Shown here: one piece after another, positions 40,392 through 41,037 of the stretch
Numbering within the stretch: the stretch's first letter is position 1
Layout of the letters: each line of letters opens with the position of its first letter
Position numbers and translations under genes: made by a program
The notes under the pieces: model-generated
Told to the model about the DNA's origin: nothing
Seen by the model: the letters and a program-made list of their open reading frames with translations, nothing else
Database searches by the model: none
Origin: Mycolicibacterium xanthum
Lineage (GTDB): Bacteria > Actinomycetota > Actinomycetes > Mycobacteriales > Mycobacteriaceae
Direction of reading: 5' to 3'
Length of the DNA stretch: 41,037 bases
NCBI RefSeq assembly: GCF_019710635.1
Contig: NZ_JAIFZS010000075.1
Coordinates: forward strand, 1 to 41,037

Positions 40392-40640
40392 ATGTCCGAC
40401 GATCAGAACACCGACGTCCCACCGAATCACCTCTCCATCGATCCGCGCAGCGCGTTCTATAGCGAAGAGGTCCTCCGCCGCGACGTAGGTATTCGCTTCA
40501 ATGGCGTTGAGAAAACCAATGTTCACGAATACAACGTGGCCGAGGGTTGGGTGCGTGTTGAAGTCTCTACCGCGAAGGACCGCCGCGGAAATCCTATGGT
40601 CATCAAGCTTAGCGGCACGGTTGAACCCTATTTCCGCTGA
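40392..40640 (+). CDS. DUF3297 family protein
   Basis: 82 residues; ATG at 40392 with GAAGG upstream and a TAACGT -10-like box at 40369-40374. HLSIDPRSAFYSEEVLRRDV, GIRFNGVEKTNVHEYNVAEG and LSGTVEPYFR are the conserved blocks I recall for DUF3297, small bacterial proteins of unknown function. It is full length for the family (about 80) and appears to be a single-gene unit. Confidence 0.88.
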   Translation: MSDDQNTDVPPNHLSIDPRSAFYSEEVLRRDVGIRFNGVEKTNVHEYNVAEGWVRVEVSTAKDRRGNPMVIKLSGTVEPYFR

Positions 40641-40652
40641 GTGAAATAGCGG

Positions 40653-41037
40653 ATGCCCCGAATTTCTGGCGCGGCCGTCAAGCGGCCCCGGCGGTCGGCC
40701 TGCGGCTGCCCAGCACATCGCCGCGCGATATACCCAAGTCGAACTCCAGCCCTACCCTCGCACCAATCTACGGTCGCGTCGCCGCCTTGGTGGCAGGAAT
40801 TGCTGGCAAATGCGGCGGCCCTGGGCGCTCCGGCCATGGCCTGTCACTTCAACAATCCGGGCTACAACCTGGTGCATGAGCTGCTGGCCCGGATGAGGGA
40901 GCGCGGCATGAACGTCTGGGGTGAGATCTACCCCTACGCCGCCGGGTCGACGGCCCTCAACGCCGTCTTCCTGGAACCGGAGATGTGGGTCGAGACTCTC
41001 GGCCACAGGTACGAGGACACGATCCAGGACGTGGCGA
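40653..41037 (+). pseudogene. N-terminally truncated D-aminoacylase-type amidohydrolase, running off the window
   Basis: A frame open from the ATG at 40653 to the window edge. The first 55 or so codons look non-coding (Arg/Pro-rich). From about 40800 it reads ELLANAAALGAPAMACHFNN, LVHELLARMRERGMNVWGEI and YPYAAGSTALNAVFLEP, which resembles the middle of N-acyl-D-amino-acid deacylases. The N-terminal His-x-His metal site and about 200 residues are missing, so this looks like a 5'-deleted gene. The rest lies beyond the window. Confidence 0.6.

Overview
The window comes from a GC-rich actinobacterium, almost certainly a Mycobacterium/Mycolicibacterium. The evidence is frequent GTG starts, GTGA/ATGA gene overlaps, a Tat-exported Rv2525c-like (DUF1906) protein, DUF5134 and DUF4232 proteins, a RipA-like secreted coiled-coil protein, and three VapBC-type toxin-antitoxin pairs. 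No tRNA or rRNA gene and no intact insertion sequence was recognised. All calls are from reading the sequence; no database search was run.

Layout. 1-2.7 kb: a short-chain dehydrogenase, then a divergent pair of a frameshifted TetR gene and a pyridoxamine-oxidase-like (PPOX) gene. 2.7-5.6 kb: a leftward operon of TetR, a 55-residue membrane peptide, a linalool dehydratase/isomerase-family protein and a six-helix DUF5134 membrane protein, with ATGA overlaps joining its first three genes. 5.6-9.8 kb: a TetR remnant, a secreted coiled-coil peptidase-like protein, a long perfect-type hairpin, a DUF1906 protein, a DUF4232 lipoprotein and a VapBC pair. 10.1-11.5 kb: a second, intact copy of the TetR/PPOX pair.

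11.6-32.4 kb is a dense aromatic-ring catabolic region. It opens with TetR and a divergent TfdB-type flavin hydroxylase. Module A (14.4-21.5 kb, rightward) holds an extradiol dioxygenase, a fumarylacetoacetate-hydrolase-family (FAH) protein, an acyl-CoA ligase, a small ORF, an MhpA-type hydroxylase, a P450 and its 3Fe-4S ferredoxin. Two TetR genes and a DoxX-like membrane gene follow. Module B (24.2-27.4 kb, rightward) holds a dioxygenase, a flavin reductase, an FAH protein and an HsaA-type oxygenase. Module C (32.4-27.7 kb, leftward) holds two alpha/beta hydrolases, a third flavin hydroxylase and a chlorohydrolase-type amidohydrolase. Together the modules supply ring hydroxylation, meta-cleavage, C-C bond hydrolysis and CoA activation, at least twice over. 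The substrate cannot be read from sequence.

32.5-41 kb is eroding. It has a SnoaL-like gene whose frame runs on antisense to its neighbour, and a P450-ALDH-ADH operon. In that operon the ALDH has an amber codon ten residues before its expected end, and the ADH has lost its N-terminus where it abuts a P450 fragment. Beyond are a DinB-fold gene, a decayed third PPOX copy, two more VapBC pairs, a DUF3297 gene and an N-terminally truncated amidohydrolase running off the edge.

Regulation is unusually legible. Palindromes sit in front of most modules; two of them share the same core at the same distance from a TTGACT box, and another matched pair brackets one TetR gene. The most promising candidate for something undescribed is the linalool dehydratase/isomerase-like operon with its coupled membrane peptide.
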